Source of the DNA: Mariniflexile gromovii
GTDB lineage: Bacteria > Bacteroidota > Bacteroidia > Flavobacteriales > Flavobacteriaceae
Assembly: GCF_017814435.1 (NCBI RefSeq)
Contig: NZ_JAGJCB010000003.1
Span: forward strand, 248,001-312,000
Direction: 5' to 3'
Length of the DNA stretch: 64,000 nt
This document shows positions 19,929-28,085 of this stretch, piece by piece. Position 1 is the first letter of the stretch. The number at the start of each line of letters is the position of its first letter. The notes below the pieces were generated by a model. It had not been told where the DNA came from and searched no databases. It worked only from the letters and a program-made list of their open reading frames with translations. A program made the position numbers and the translations under genes.

Positions 19929-20567
19929 ATGGCACAGTCAAAAGCAAGTAAGAAGTTTATGAACATGGCTTACGGATTAGGAGCGGCAATTGTAATTGTT
20001 GGAGCACTATTCAAAATTATTCACTTTGAAATTGGACCTTTAACAGGTAACTTTATGTTAACACTTGGTCTTGTAACAGAGGCAATTATCTTCGCATTAT
20101 CTGCATTCGAACCAGTTGATAATGAATTAGATTGGTCTTTAGTATACCCGGAATTAGCAGGGGGAACAGCTAATAAAAAAGAGAAAAGCGAAACCCCAGA
20201 AGGTTTATTATCTAAAAAATTAGATGATTTATTAAAAGAAGCTAAAATTGATGGCGAATTAATCGCTAGTTTAGGAGAAAGCATCAAAAACTTTGAAGGG
20301 GCAGCAAAAAATATGTCATCTAGTGCAAATTCTATTGAAGCTTCAAAAAAATATGGTGAAGAATTATCATTGGCAGCAGCTCAAATGGAATCTTTAAACA
20401 GCTTATATAAAGTGCAATTAGAAAGTGCTAGTAAACAAGCAACAATTAATGAGGAGTCTGTTGAAAATGCAGCTAAATTAAAAGAACAAATGCAATCTTT
20501 AGCATCTAACTTATCATCATTAAATGGCGTATACGGCGGTATGTTGTCTGCTATGAACAAAAACTAA
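19929..20567 (+). CDS. gldL: Gliding motility / type IX secretion motor protein GldL
   Basis: A 212-residue inner-membrane protein with two N-terminal transmembrane helices (about residues 14-33 and 40-59) and a cytoplasmic helical tail. GldL forms the pentameric ring of the rotary GldLM motor. Helix 2 carries the buried Glu (LGLVTEAIIFALSAFEP) that is implicated in proton use in this family. The tail is Ser/Glu/Lys-rich coiled coil. The gene begins 96 bases after gldK and ends 49 bases before gldM. Confidence 0.97.
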   Translation: MAQSKASKKFMNMAYGLGAAIVIVGALFKIIHFEIGPLTGNFMLTLGLVTEAIIFALSAFEPVDNELDWSLVYPELAGGTANKKEKSETPEGLLSKKLDDLLKEAKIDGELIASLGESIKNFEGAAKNMSSSANSIEASKKYGEELSLAAAQMESLNSLYKVQLESASKQATINEESVENAAKLKEQMQSLASNLSSLNGVYGGMLSAMNKN

Positions 20568-20616
20568 TTAGGAGTTAATCCCAAATTTTAATAATTAACC
20601 AAAAACCTAATTAGAT

Positions 20617-22179
20617 ATGGCAGGAGGAAATTTATCACCCAGACAAAAAATGATTAATCTGATGTATTTAATATTTATAGCGATGCTAGCATTAAATATG
20701 TCTAAAGAAGTGCTTTCAGCATTCGGATTAATGAACGAAAAGCTTACCGAGTCTAATCAAGCAACTAGTGAAAGAAACTCGGCTTTCATGGCAAGTTTAG
20801 AACAAAAAGCGGAAGATCAACCGGAAAAATATGTGGATTTAAAATCTAAAGCAGCACAAATAGATGTTTTAGCAACTAAATTTGATTCCTACTTGGAAAC
20901 TTTGAAAGGTAAAATGGTTGAAAAACTAGACGACCCTACAGATTATGAAGTAATGGATAAAGGCGATTACCTTGACGAAAACTTCTTTAAAGGCGATAAA
21001 TTAAAACCTGAAGGGGAAGAGTTTTTAGCTCAAATAGCTGCTTATAGAGATGGTGTTGTTAAGATATTAGCTGGCGAGAAAGGGATGCAAAATGTTATTA
21101 AAGATGTTAAAGAAAAATTTAACACAGACAAAGTTACCAATAGAGATGGCATTAAGCAAGAATGGTTAAGTTATCACTACAAAGGATTTCCTTTGGTAGC
21201 ATCATTAACTAAAATGACACAACTTCAGGCCGATATCAAAACAACAGAATCTGAAGTATTGTCAACTATGTTAGCAGGAGAACTTTCTAGCCAAGTTGCT
21301 ATGACCAATTATACAACTTTAATGCAAACATCAAAATCTGCTTATTTTAATGGTGAGCAATTTGACGGACAAATTGTATTAGGTCGTACAGATGCATCTA
21401 CAAAGCCTAGTAGAGTTGAGCTAACATTAGATGGAAGAAAACTTACTCAAGATAAAGATTTTACATTAGATGGTGGAAAAGTAATGTTGAAAGTTGGAAC
21501 TGGAAGTGTTGGAGAACATAAAATAGAAGGAAGTTTATTCTTTTTAGAAGATGGTAAAGAAACTGCAGTACCTGTAAAATCTTCATTTGCTACGGTTGCA
21601 AAACCAAATGCTGCAACTATTTCAGCTGATAAAATGAATGTAGTATATCGTGGTGTACAAAACCCAATGACTATTTCCTTTGCTGGTATTGCAGATAATA
21701 ATGTAAATGCATCAGCTCAAGGTTTAAGTAGAGTAAGTGGTAGTAAATACGTTATGGATGCTACAAGAATTCAAGGTAGAGAAGTAACTATTAATGTTAC
21801 TGGTAAAATTGATGGACAAAGTGTAAGCGATAAAGCTACATTCAGAATTAAAGATTTACCAAAACCAACTGGTACTATTAGAGGTGAAGACGGTTCTGTA
21901 AAAATGCAACGTAATGCCCTTGAAATTTCAACTGTAGGAGCTAAATTTGATGATTTCGATTTCGAATTACCATTAAATGTAACTGGATTTAAATTCAAAG
22001 TACCTGGACAGCCAACCATCGATGTAAATGGTAGCAAACTAGATAGTAGAGCTAAATCCGCATTATTAAAAGCAAAACGTGGAGATGATGTTCAAATTTT
22101 TGATATTGAAGCTAAAGCCAGTGGCGTTAGTGTAATACTTAAAAAGGTATCTCCAATTATTATTGAGATTACTAATTAA
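20617..22179 (+). CDS. gldM: Gliding motility / type IX secretion motor protein GldM
   Basis: A 520-residue protein with one N-terminal transmembrane helix (about residues 12-32: LMYLIFIAMLALNMSKEV) and a long periplasmic stalk of four domains. The dimeric helix threads the GldL ring, and the periplasmic part reaches the GldKN ring. The start (MAGGNLSPRQKMINLMYL) is the family signature, and the length is normal. It is the third gene of the gldKLMN set. A strong hairpin separates it from gldN. Confidence 0.97.
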   Translation: MAGGNLSPRQKMINLMYLIFIAMLALNMSKEVLSAFGLMNEKLTESNQATSERNSAFMASLEQKAEDQPEKYVDLKSKAAQIDVLATKFDSYLETLKGKMVEKLDDPTDYEVMDKGDYLDENFFKGDKLKPEGEEFLAQIAAYRDGVVKILAGEKGMQNVIKDVKEKFNTDKVTNRDGIKQEWLSYHYKGFPLVASLTKMTQLQADIKTTESEVLSTMLAGELSSQVAMTNYTTLMQTSKSAYFNGEQFDGQIVLGRTDASTKPSRVELTLDGRKLTQDKDFTLDGGKVMLKVGTGSVGEHKIEGSLFFLEDGKETAVPVKSSFATVAKPNAATISADKMNVVYRGVQNPMTISFAGIADNNVNASAQGLSRVSGSKYVMDATRIQGREVTINVTGKIDGQSVSDKATFRIKDLPKPTGTIRGEDGSVKMQRNALEISTVGAKFDDFDFELPLNVTGFKFKVPGQPTIDVNGSKLDSRAKSALLKAKRGDDVQIFDIEAKASGVSVILKKVSPIIIEITN

Positions 22180-22240
22180 GTACTAGTACCATAATTTGTT
22201 AATTCACTCATAATAATAAGAATATAAGTTAATTGGAATA

Positions 22241-22299
22241 ATGTAACATCCTAATTGAATAAAGAAATTTGTTTTTAAATAACAATTAGGATGTTATAT
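22241..22299 (+). promoter_or_regulatory. Strong hairpin in the gldM-gldN gap
   Basis: The 14-bp perfect inverted repeat TAACATCCTAATTG (22244-22257) / CAATTAGGATGTTA (22283-22296) extends to 17 bp with one G-U pair. The loop is 25 bases. No T-run follows it directly, so it is not a standard terminator. It ends 33 bases before the gldN start. Confidence 0.65.
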
Positions 22300-22331
22300 A
22301 TAAGTATTGAAATAACAATAAAGATAAGCAC

Positions 22332-23222
22332 ATGAATTTAAAAAGTTTTTTATTAACCGTAACGGCTGTTTTTACAGTGTCAAGCATATTTGCTCAAGCT
22401 AATATACTAAACGCTAAAAGCCCTGAAGAAATTGGGGTAAGAACAGATGCGCAAAAAGCCTTAGATAACGACAAACCATTAGAATATGGTTATGTAGATG
22501 ATAGGGATATTCTTTTCTCTAAAATGGTTTGGGAAAAGATTATTTTAGATGAACGTGCTAACTTTCCACTATATTACCCGGTAGATACGAATAATATTGG
22601 TAGTGAAAGACGTTGTTTGTATGATGTACTTATGAAGAACATTAAAAATGGTAAAATTAAAAACATTTATGATGACTCTTACTTCAAATCGAAACGTACT
22701 TTAAAAGATATAGAAGCTTCTTTAGTTAAAATTGATACTACAGAATATGGTATCGAACAATTAAATGCTGGAGAACAATTATCTGCAGAATATATCAATA
22801 GAAGAGATATCACTGCTGCCGATATTACAGAATATCATATTAAAGGGCTTTGGTATTTTGATAAGCGTCAAGCAGAAATGAAATACAGATTGTTAGGAAT
22901 TGCTCCTGTAGCACCAGACGTTAACTTTATAGATTCTGATAGCCAGGATTTAGTAGAATTATTTTGGGTGTTTTTCCCAGATGCTAGAGGTGTGCTGCAT
23001 GAAGCTAAATCATTTAATAACAAAAATAGTTCGATGCCATTTTCGTTCGATCATGTGTTAAATGCAAGACGTTTCCAAGCTTATATTTATAAAGAAGAAA
23101 ATGTTCAGGGAGACAGAGCGGTTACAGAATATATTGCAGATAATGCTTTGATGCAATTGTTGGAGTCTGAGAGAATTAAAGAAAAAATTAGAGATTTTGA
23201 ATTAGATATGTGGACATATTAA
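22332..23222 (+). CDS. gldN: Gliding motility / type IX secretion protein GldN
   Basis: A 296-residue periplasmic protein with a signal peptide (about residues 1-21, ending IFAQA). It partners GldK in the outer-membrane-associated ring of the T9SS. The family segments ERRCLYDVLMKNIKNGKI (about 94-111), YFDKRQAEMKYRLLGIAPV (about 175-193) and ELFWVFFPDARGVLHEA are present. It is the last gene of the set and is followed by a terminator. GldK, GldL, GldM and GldN are therefore all intact in this organism, so a working T9SS is expected. Confidence 0.97.
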   Translation: MNLKSFLLTVTAVFTVSSIFAQANILNAKSPEEIGVRTDAQKALDNDKPLEYGYVDDRDILFSKMVWEKIILDERANFPLYYPVDTNNIGSERRCLYDVLMKNIKNGKIKNIYDDSYFKSKRTLKDIEASLVKIDTTEYGIEQLNAGEQLSAEYINRRDITAADITEYHIKGLWYFDKRQAEMKYRLLGIAPVAPDVNFIDSDSQDLVELFWVFFPDARGVLHEAKSFNNKNSSMPFSFDHVLNARRFQAYIYKEENVQGDRAVTEYIADNALMQLLESERIKEKIRDFELDMWTY

Positions 23223-23245
23223 TTTAAAACTCATTTATAATACCT

Positions 23246-23278
23246 AAAACACCTGCAAATTTTGTGGGTGTTTTTTTT
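23246..23278 (+). terminator. Terminator after gldN
   Basis: The stem AAAACACC (23246-23253) / GGTGTTTT (23267-23274) ends in a run of eight T. It lies 24 bases past the gldN stop. Confidence 0.75.
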
Positions 23279-23346
23279 GTAAAAAATCTTTATGATTTCT
23301 TAGGTTGAGAGCCATTTAAACCTAAAAATAAACTTCTAAATGTTCT

Positions 23347-23354
23347 TATATTTG
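23347..23354 (+). promoter_or_regulatory. -7 box next to the oxidoreductase start codon
   Basis: TATATTTG matches TAnnTTTG and ends only four bases before the first ATG (23359). If it is used, the transcript would be leaderless or nearly so. Confidence 0.35.
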
Positions 23355-23358
23355 CTGC

Positions 23359-24405
23359 ATGATGCAAGTAGATTATATAGTAGTAGGAATTGGGTTGGCG
23401 GGTATTGGTTTTTGTGAGCAATTGCGGACTAACAATAAAACGTTTGTGGTTTTTGATAATGCATCGCAGCAATCATCAACCGTAGCTGGAGGTTTATACA
23501 ATCCCGTGGTATTAAAACGTTTTACTCCAGTTTGGAAATGTAAGGAACAACTCGATTTAGCATTGCCTATGTATGCTAAATTGGAGACTGAATTAAAAGT
23601 GAAACTAGATTATAAAATTCCCGTTTACCGAAAATTTGCATCATTAGAAGAACAAAACGATTGGTTCACGGCTTCCGATAAACCCATACTTTCAGACTAT
23701 TTATCACCCAAAATAATTAAAAACGAAAATCCAGCCATAGATGCGTCTTTTGGTTTTGGTGAGGTTTTAGAAACGGGACGCATAGATGTGAAGGCACTAC
23801 TGGATGCTTATAAATCATATCTATTAAATAGTAATTTACTTTTTGAATCTGTTTTTGACTATGATGATTTAAAGGTTGAAATAAATAGTGTTCAATACGA
23901 AAATATAAATGCTAAATACATTGTGTTTGCTGAAGGTTTTGGGGTAAAACAAAATCCGTTTTTTAATCATTTGCCATTGGTGCCAGCAAAGGGAGAACTC
24001 CTAACCATACATGCGCCAAATTTAAAAATAGACTATGTTTTAAAGGCAGGCGTTTTTTTAATTCCGCTGGGAGATGATATGTATATTGTTGGAGCCACTT
24101 ATGAATGGAAGGATTTGAGTGCCGAAGTTACAAATAGTGCCAAAGAAGAACTTGAAACCAAGCTTAGAAAGCTTATTAATTGCGAATTTGAAGTAGTAAA
24201 TCAAGTGGCTGGTATTCGTCCTACGGTAAAAGATAGGCGTCCGTTGGTTGGTGCGCATCCAAAGCATAAAAACGTGTTTGTTTTAAATGGTTTAGGAACG
24301 CGTGGTGTTATGATTGGGCCTTATGTAGCACAACAACTTTATGATTTTATTGAAAAGAATGAACCTCTTGAAAAAGAGATTGATATTGCCCGTTTTTCCT
24401 ATTAA
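23359..24405 (+). CDS. FAD-dependent oxidoreductase (DAO family)
   Basis: A 348-residue flavoprotein. The dinucleotide fold begins at residue 5 with YIVVGIGLAGIGFCEQL (GxGxxG). The late FAD motif GIRPTVKDRRPLVGAHPKHKNVFVLNGLGTRGVMIGP is near residues 275-312. The fold is that of D-amino-acid oxidase, ThiO glycine oxidase and the MnmC C-terminal half. The substrate is probably an amine or amino acid but cannot be assigned. Two adjacent ATG codons (23359, 23362) are possible starts. It follows gldN but is separated by a terminator, so co-function with the T9SS is not implied. Confidence 0.88.
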   Translation: MMQVDYIVVGIGLAGIGFCEQLRTNNKTFVVFDNASQQSSTVAGGLYNPVVLKRFTPVWKCKEQLDLALPMYAKLETELKVKLDYKIPVYRKFASLEEQNDWFTASDKPILSDYLSPKIIKNENPAIDASFGFGEVLETGRIDVKALLDAYKSYLLNSNLLFESVFDYDDLKVEINSVQYENINAKYIVFAEGFGVKQNPFFNHLPLVPAKGELLTIHAPNLKIDYVLKAGVFLIPLGDDMYIVGATYEWKDLSAEVTNSAKEELETKLRKLINCEFEVVNQVAGIRPTVKDRRPLVGAHPKHKNVFVLNGLGTRGVMIGPYVAQQLYDFIEKNEPLEKEIDIARFSY

Positions 24406-24410
24406 TTGGC

Positions 24411-24438
24411 TGATATTTTGATTTATGATTTACGATTT
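24411..24438 (+). repeat. Heptad tandem array after the oxidoreductase gene
   Basis: Four 7-bp units (TGATATT, TTGATTT, ATGATTT, ACGATTT; consensus NNGATTT) begin five bases after the stop codon. Confidence 0.55.
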
Positions 24439-24473
24439 TAGAAGACCACCGTTGTTCCGTTTTTTTCAACTTT

Positions 24474-24501
24474 CGTAATTCGTAATTGTTAATTCTTAAT
24501 T
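24474..24501 (+). repeat. Heptad tandem array at the end of the DUF983 gene
   Basis: Four 7-bp units (CGTAATT, CGTAATT, GTTAATT, CTTAATT) occur, the last containing the stop codon of the convergent DUF983 gene. Confidence 0.65.
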
Positions 24502-24888
24502 CAATTTCTCCTTAGCCAAGTTTTTATCGTAGTGCATAAAAAAGTTGATCCAAATATTTCGTGAAAGCCGCATAATGAAGGGCATGAATATGATTAAAGT
24601 GCCAACTATGGATATAAAAACAATATCAATACTTACCTTTAAAATAACAAACGAAATTACAAAAGCCGCTACGGCAAAGGCAATGCCCACCGCATAACTT
24701 ACATACATGGCGCCATAAAAAAACGAGGGTTCAATCTTGTATTTTGTGCCGCAGTTACTACATGTTTCGTTCATGCTTAGCGCTTCGGAAAGAATGTATG
24801 GGTTCTTGTTTTTAAACATGGATTCTTCGTGACATTTCGGACAAGAACCTGTAAAAATACTATATAATTTAGAGCCTTTTTTAAACAT
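24496..24888 (-). CDS. DUF983 family membrane protein
   Basis: About 130 residues from the ATG at 24888 (MFKKGSKLYSIF). A zinc-ribbon-like part has two Cys pairs (GSCPKCHEE and ETCSNCGTKY), followed by two transmembrane helices (about residues 60-85 and 88-108). This layout defines DUF983, whose function is unknown. The open frame extends to 24927, but a -7 box on the minus strand (24925-24932) overlaps that upstream start, so 24888 is preferred. The gene is divergent from the ABC-F gene. Confidence 0.88.
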   Translation of the reverse strand: MFKKGSKLYSIFTGSCPKCHEESMFKNKNPYILSEALSMNETCSNCGTKYKIEPSFFYGAMYVSYAVGIAFAVAAFVISFVILKVSIDIVFISIVGTLIIFMPFIMRLSRNIWINFFMHYDKNLAKEKLN

Positions 24889-24924
24889 ATTATTTAATGT
24901 ACTTTTGCATTCGCAATTACAGAA

Positions 24925-24932
24925 CAAAAATA
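24925..24932 (-). promoter_or_regulatory. -7 box of the predicted DUF983 promoter
   Basis: TATTTTTG on the minus strand matches TAnnTTTG. It lies 36 bases upstream of the preferred start at 24888. Confidence 0.45.
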
Positions 24933-24974
24933 AGGTTTTAATAAGTAAGTTTCTGTAGCAAAAGTTACATTTCT

Positions 24975-26885
24975 ATGATGAACATTCATAATTTATCGAT
25001 TTCATTTCAAGGCGAATACTTGTTTGAAGATATTACTTTTAAACTGGTTAATGGCGATAGGGTTGGTCTTATTGGAAAAAATGGCGCAGGAAAATCGACC
25101 ATGCTTAAAATTTTGTCGAAAGAAATGGAGCCGGATACGGGGCAGATAGCGGCAGATAAAGAACTTAAAATTGGTTTTTTAAAGCAGGATATTGATTTTA
25201 TTTTAGGTAGAACGGTGCTTGAGGAAGCTTACGAAGCCTTTACCGAAATAAAGCAGCTGGAAGCTAAAATGGATGCGGTTAATACCCAAATGGCAGAACG
25301 TACCGATTATGAGAGTGAAGGTTACCACCAGTTGATGGTTGATATTAACGAACTTCAACACCAATACGAAATTTTGGGAGGTTACAATTACCAAGGCGAT
25401 ACCGAAAAAATTCTTCAAGGCTTAGGTTTTAAACGTGAAGATTTTAATAAACTAACCGATACGTTTTCTGGTGGATGGCGTATGCGTATTGAGTTGGCAA
25501 AATTACTGCTTCAAAATAATGATATACTATTGCTGGATGAGCCTACAAACCATTTGGATATTGAATCTATTATTTGGTTGGAAGGGTTTTTGAAAAATTA
25601 TACGGGAGCTGTTGCCATTGTATCACATGATAAAATGTTTTTAGACAATGTAACCAACAGAACCATTGAAATTTCATTAGGTAGAATATACGATTATCCA
25701 AAACCGTATTCCAAATATTTGGTGTTGCGTGAAGAATTGAGAACACAACAATTAGCTTCTCAAAAAAACCAACAAAAACAAATAGAGCAAACCGAAAAGC
25801 TTATAGAAAAGTTTCGTGCCAAAGCATCAAAAGCAACCATGGCGCAATCGCTTATAAAGAAACTGGATAAGATTGATAGAATTGAAGTTGATGAGGATGA
25901 CAATAGCGTGATGACGCTTAACTTTCCTGTTTCCATAACCCCTGGAAAAGTGGTGGTGGAAATGGAGAAAATATCTAAAAGTTATGGCAATAATCAAGTT
26001 TTGAAAAACGTGAGTTTATTGGTTGAACGCGATAGTAAAACGGCTTTTGTTGGACAAAACGGACAAGGTAAATCTACCTTGGCCAAAATAATGGTTGGCG
26101 ATATAAAATACGAAGGACATTTAAAACTGGGGCATAACGTTCAAATTGGTTATTTCGCGCAAAACCAAGCGGAGTATTTAGATGGCAACAAAACGGTTTT
26201 AGATACCATGATAGACGCTGCCAACGAGACAAATAGAAGTAAAGTACGCGATATTTTAGGTTCGTTTTTGTTTAGAGGGGAAGAAGCTGAGAAATACGTA
26301 CGTGTACTTTCTGGTGGCGAGCGTAACCGTTTGGCATTGGCAAAATTAATGCTGCAGCCATTTAATGTGCTGATAATGGATGAGCCTACCAACCATTTAG
26401 ATATCAAATCTAAAAATGTGTTGAAAGACGCATTAAAAAAGTTTGAAGGTACGCTTATTTTAGTGTCGCACGACCGTGATTTTCTTCAAGGATTGACCAA
26501 TAAGGTTTATGAATTTAAAGACCATAAACTAAAAGAATATTTAGGTGATATTGACTACTATTTAGAGCAACGCAATGTGGAAAGTTTACGCGAAGTTGAA
26601 AAACGGACCGTAGTTAAAGAAACGCCTAAGGAAAAGAAGCAACAATCTTACGACGACCAAAAGAAACTCAAATCGTTAAACAATAGATTAAGCAATATTG
26701 AAGCTGAAATCAATAAATTGGAACGCGATATAAAAAAGATTGATTTAGAGCTTGAAACCAATTATGAAGCGGTTACTTCTAAACCAAATTTCTTTGATAA
26801 ATATCAAAAATTAAAATCCGATTTGCAAGACGCCATGGACAAATGGGAAGCCATACAATTGGAGATAGAGGTCTTTGAATCTTAA
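24975..26885 (+). CDS. ABC-F family ATPase (EttA/Uup-like ribosome-associated)
   Basis: A 636-residue protein with two ABC domains and no membrane segment. Walker A motifs are GKNGAGKST (residues 34-42) and GQNGQGKST (360-368). Walker B motifs are LLLDEPTNHLD and LIMDEPTNHLD, with signatures SGGWRMR and SGGERNR. The linker between them is charged and helical, and the C-terminus (about 545-636) is a coiled coil like that of Uup. ABC-F proteins act on ribosomes as translation factors or antibiotic-resistance factors. Nothing here singles out a resistance type. TACATTTC at 24966-24973 is close to a -7 box and ends one base before the ATG. Confidence 0.94.
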   Translation: MMNIHNLSISFQGEYLFEDITFKLVNGDRVGLIGKNGAGKSTMLKILSKEMEPDTGQIAADKELKIGFLKQDIDFILGRTVLEEAYEAFTEIKQLEAKMDAVNTQMAERTDYESEGYHQLMVDINELQHQYEILGGYNYQGDTEKILQGLGFKREDFNKLTDTFSGGWRMRIELAKLLLQNNDILLLDEPTNHLDIESIIWLEGFLKNYTGAVAIVSHDKMFLDNVTNRTIEISLGRIYDYPKPYSKYLVLREELRTQQLASQKNQQKQIEQTEKLIEKFRAKASKATMAQSLIKKLDKIDRIEVDEDDNSVMTLNFPVSITPGKVVVEMEKISKSYGNNQVLKNVSLLVERDSKTAFVGQNGQGKSTLAKIMVGDIKYEGHLKLGHNVQIGYFAQNQAEYLDGNKTVLDTMIDAANETNRSKVRDILGSFLFRGEEAEKYVRVLSGGERNRLALAKLMLQPFNVLIMDEPTNHLDIKSKNVLKDALKKFEGTLILVSHDRDFLQGLTNKVYEFKDHKLKEYLGDIDYYLEQRNVESLREVEKRTVVKETPKEKKQQSYDDQKKLKSLNNRLSNIEAEINKLERDIKKIDLELETNYEAVTSKPNFFDKYQKLKSDLQDAMDKWEAIQLEIEVFES

Positions 26886-26957
26886 GTTTAAGGTTTTTTT
26901 AACTTTTCGAAAGTTCTTATTAGGTAAATTTACGCACACATCATCAAAATAAAGTAA

Positions 26958-28085
26958 ATGCGTAAAATTACACTTTCTGTTATAGGAATTTTATTAATTA
27001 TAGCTTCCTTTTTTTTGGCAAAATCATTAATTGCCAGTAAAAACAAACCCAAACCTGTTCTCGATAAAGTTATAAAAACAGTATTTACCGATACTGTTAA
27101 AAATGGGGAGGTTCAAATAAAAATCCCTGCAAATGGTAGTTTGGTAGCAAAGCGTCGCGTTGAAATTTATTCTGAAGTCCAAGGTGTTTTCAAAGCAGGA
27201 AATGTGCTTTTTAAACCCGGTCAAAAGTACAGTGTGGGGCAACCTTTAATCCGTATAGACGCCTCCGAGCATTATGCTAGTGTGCAATCTTCAAAAAGTA
27301 ATTTATACAATTCCATTGCGGCAATTATGCCCGATTTAAGGCTCGATTTTCCTGAGGTTTATCAAAAATGGCAAAATTACCTGAATGCTTTCGATTTGAA
27401 CAAAACGGCTCCCAAGTTGCCTGAAATGTCTTCTGAAAAGGAAAATTATTTCATTACGGGAAGAGGCATTGTTTCCAATTATTATAATTTGAAAAACTTA
27501 GAACAGCGCCTTTCAAAGTATATCATTAACGCTCCATTTCCGGGCATATTAACCGAAGCCTTGGTAACCGAAGGTACTTTGATTAGAAGCGGACAAAAAC
27601 TAGGTGAGTTTATAGACCCTACCGATTACGAAATGGAGGTTGCCATAAGTAAAACATACGCCCATTTGTTAAAAGTTGGTGAAGATGTAGATTTAAGCAA
27701 TTTGAATAAAACGGAAACCTACAAAGGCAAAATAGCCAGGGTAAATGGCAGTATAGACCAAACCACGCAAACCATAACCGCTTATATTGATGTTAAAGAT
27801 GCTAGCTTAAAGGAAGGCATCTATTTGGAGGCCAATATAAATGGAGAAATTGTACAAAACGCCATTGAAATAGATAGAAACCTGTTATTGGAAGACCAGC
27901 AGGTTTTTGTGGTTAAAGATTGTACGTTAGATACCATGCCAGTAACGCCAGTTTATTTTTCTGAAACCAAAGTGGTTTTAAAAGATTTACCTGATGGTGT
28001 TATAATACTTAAAAAGCCGGTTCCTGGAGCCTATGCGGGTATGTTGGTAAAACCGTTTAAAGCTAAAGAAACTTCTAATCCATGA
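26958..28085 (+). CDS. RND efflux membrane-fusion (periplasmic adaptor) protein
   Basis: A 375-residue adaptor of the HlyD/AcrA type. An N-terminal membrane anchor or signal (about residues 5-25) precedes the barrel-sandwich lipoyl halves (KIPANGSLVAKRRVEIYSEVQG, about 53-74; INAPFPGILTEALVTEGTLIRSG, about 189-211). A beta-barrel and a membrane-proximal domain follow. It bridges the RND pump and the outer-membrane channel. It overlaps the pump gene by four bases (ATGA), and all three parts of the tripartite system lie together. Confidence 0.93.
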   Translation: MRKITLSVIGILLIIASFFLAKSLIASKNKPKPVLDKVIKTVFTDTVKNGEVQIKIPANGSLVAKRRVEIYSEVQGVFKAGNVLFKPGQKYSVGQPLIRIDASEHYASVQSSKSNLYNSIAAIMPDLRLDFPEVYQKWQNYLNAFDLNKTAPKLPEMSSEKENYFITGRGIVSNYYNLKNLEQRLSKYIINAPFPGILTEALVTEGTLIRSGQKLGEFIDPTDYEMEVAISKTYAHLLKVGEDVDLSNLNKTETYKGKIARVNGSIDQTTQTITAYIDVKDASLKEGIYLEANINGEIVQNAIEIDRNLLLEDQQVFVVKDCTLDTMPVTPVYFSETKVVLKDLPDGVIILKKPVPGAYAGMLVKPFKAKETSNP

